Assembly (NCBI GenBank): GCA_002293105.1
Contig: DBCP01000029.1
Location: 1 to 6,894, forward strand
Length of the DNA: 6,894 nucleotides
Direction of reading: 5' to 3'
Origin: Bacteroidetes bacterium UBA955
GTDB lineage: Bacteria; Bacteroidota; Bacteroidia; NS11-12g; UBA955
Part shown: positions 6,890-6,894 of the stretch, in pieces
Layout: every line of letters begins with the position of its first letter
Position numbering within the stretch: the first letter of the stretch is position 1
Notes under the pieces: model-generated
The model's input: the letters and a program-made list of their open reading frames with translations, nothing else
Databases searched by the model: none
What the model was told of the DNA's origin: nothing
Made by a program: the position numbers and the translations under genes

Positions 6890-6894
6890 CATCC

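Overview
The window reads as a chromosomal segment of a Bacteroidota bacterium, probably a flavobacterium-like or related lineage. Three things point there. The large secreted protease ends in a type IX secretion (T9SS) C-terminal sorting domain. The candidate promoters fit the Bacteroidota TTG / TAnnTTTG pattern, including one with an exact 19-base spacer at the right edge. The QueA domain carries an insertion that I associate with Bacteroidota QueA proteins. I found no mobile elements, CRISPR arrays, tRNA or rRNA. All genes lie on the + strand.

Left part: the last 160 codons of enolase enter from the left edge and are closed by a strong GC-rich terminator (505-534). A single large gene follows (583-3249). 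It encodes a secreted M36 (fungalysin-type) zinc metalloprotease with a signal peptide, an FTP propeptide, a PA domain inserted in the catalytic region, the HExxH...E zinc site and a T9SS sorting tail.

Right part: after a 70-base gap with a candidate promoter comes a compact run of four genes separated by 3, 10 and 6 bases. They are plsY (phospholipid synthesis), clpS (N-degron adaptor of the Clp protease), the A subunit of a succinyl-CoA:3-ketoacid-type CoA-transferase, and a 602-residue gene joining a complete RdgB/HAM1 nucleotide-cleaning pyrophosphatase to a complete QueA queuosine-synthesis enzyme. The functions are metabolically unrelated, so this looks like a housekeeping operon rather than one pathway. 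The last ~105 bases hold a weak palindrome and a very good promoter for a gene beyond the window.

The points most worth a second look are the RdgB-QueA fusion, the CoA-transferase A subunit without its B subunit next door, a pair of strong inverted repeats inside that gene, and sharp G-versus-C composition changes within genes that all lie on one strand. I see no clear evidence of a wholly new system. The fusion is the best candidate for something little described.
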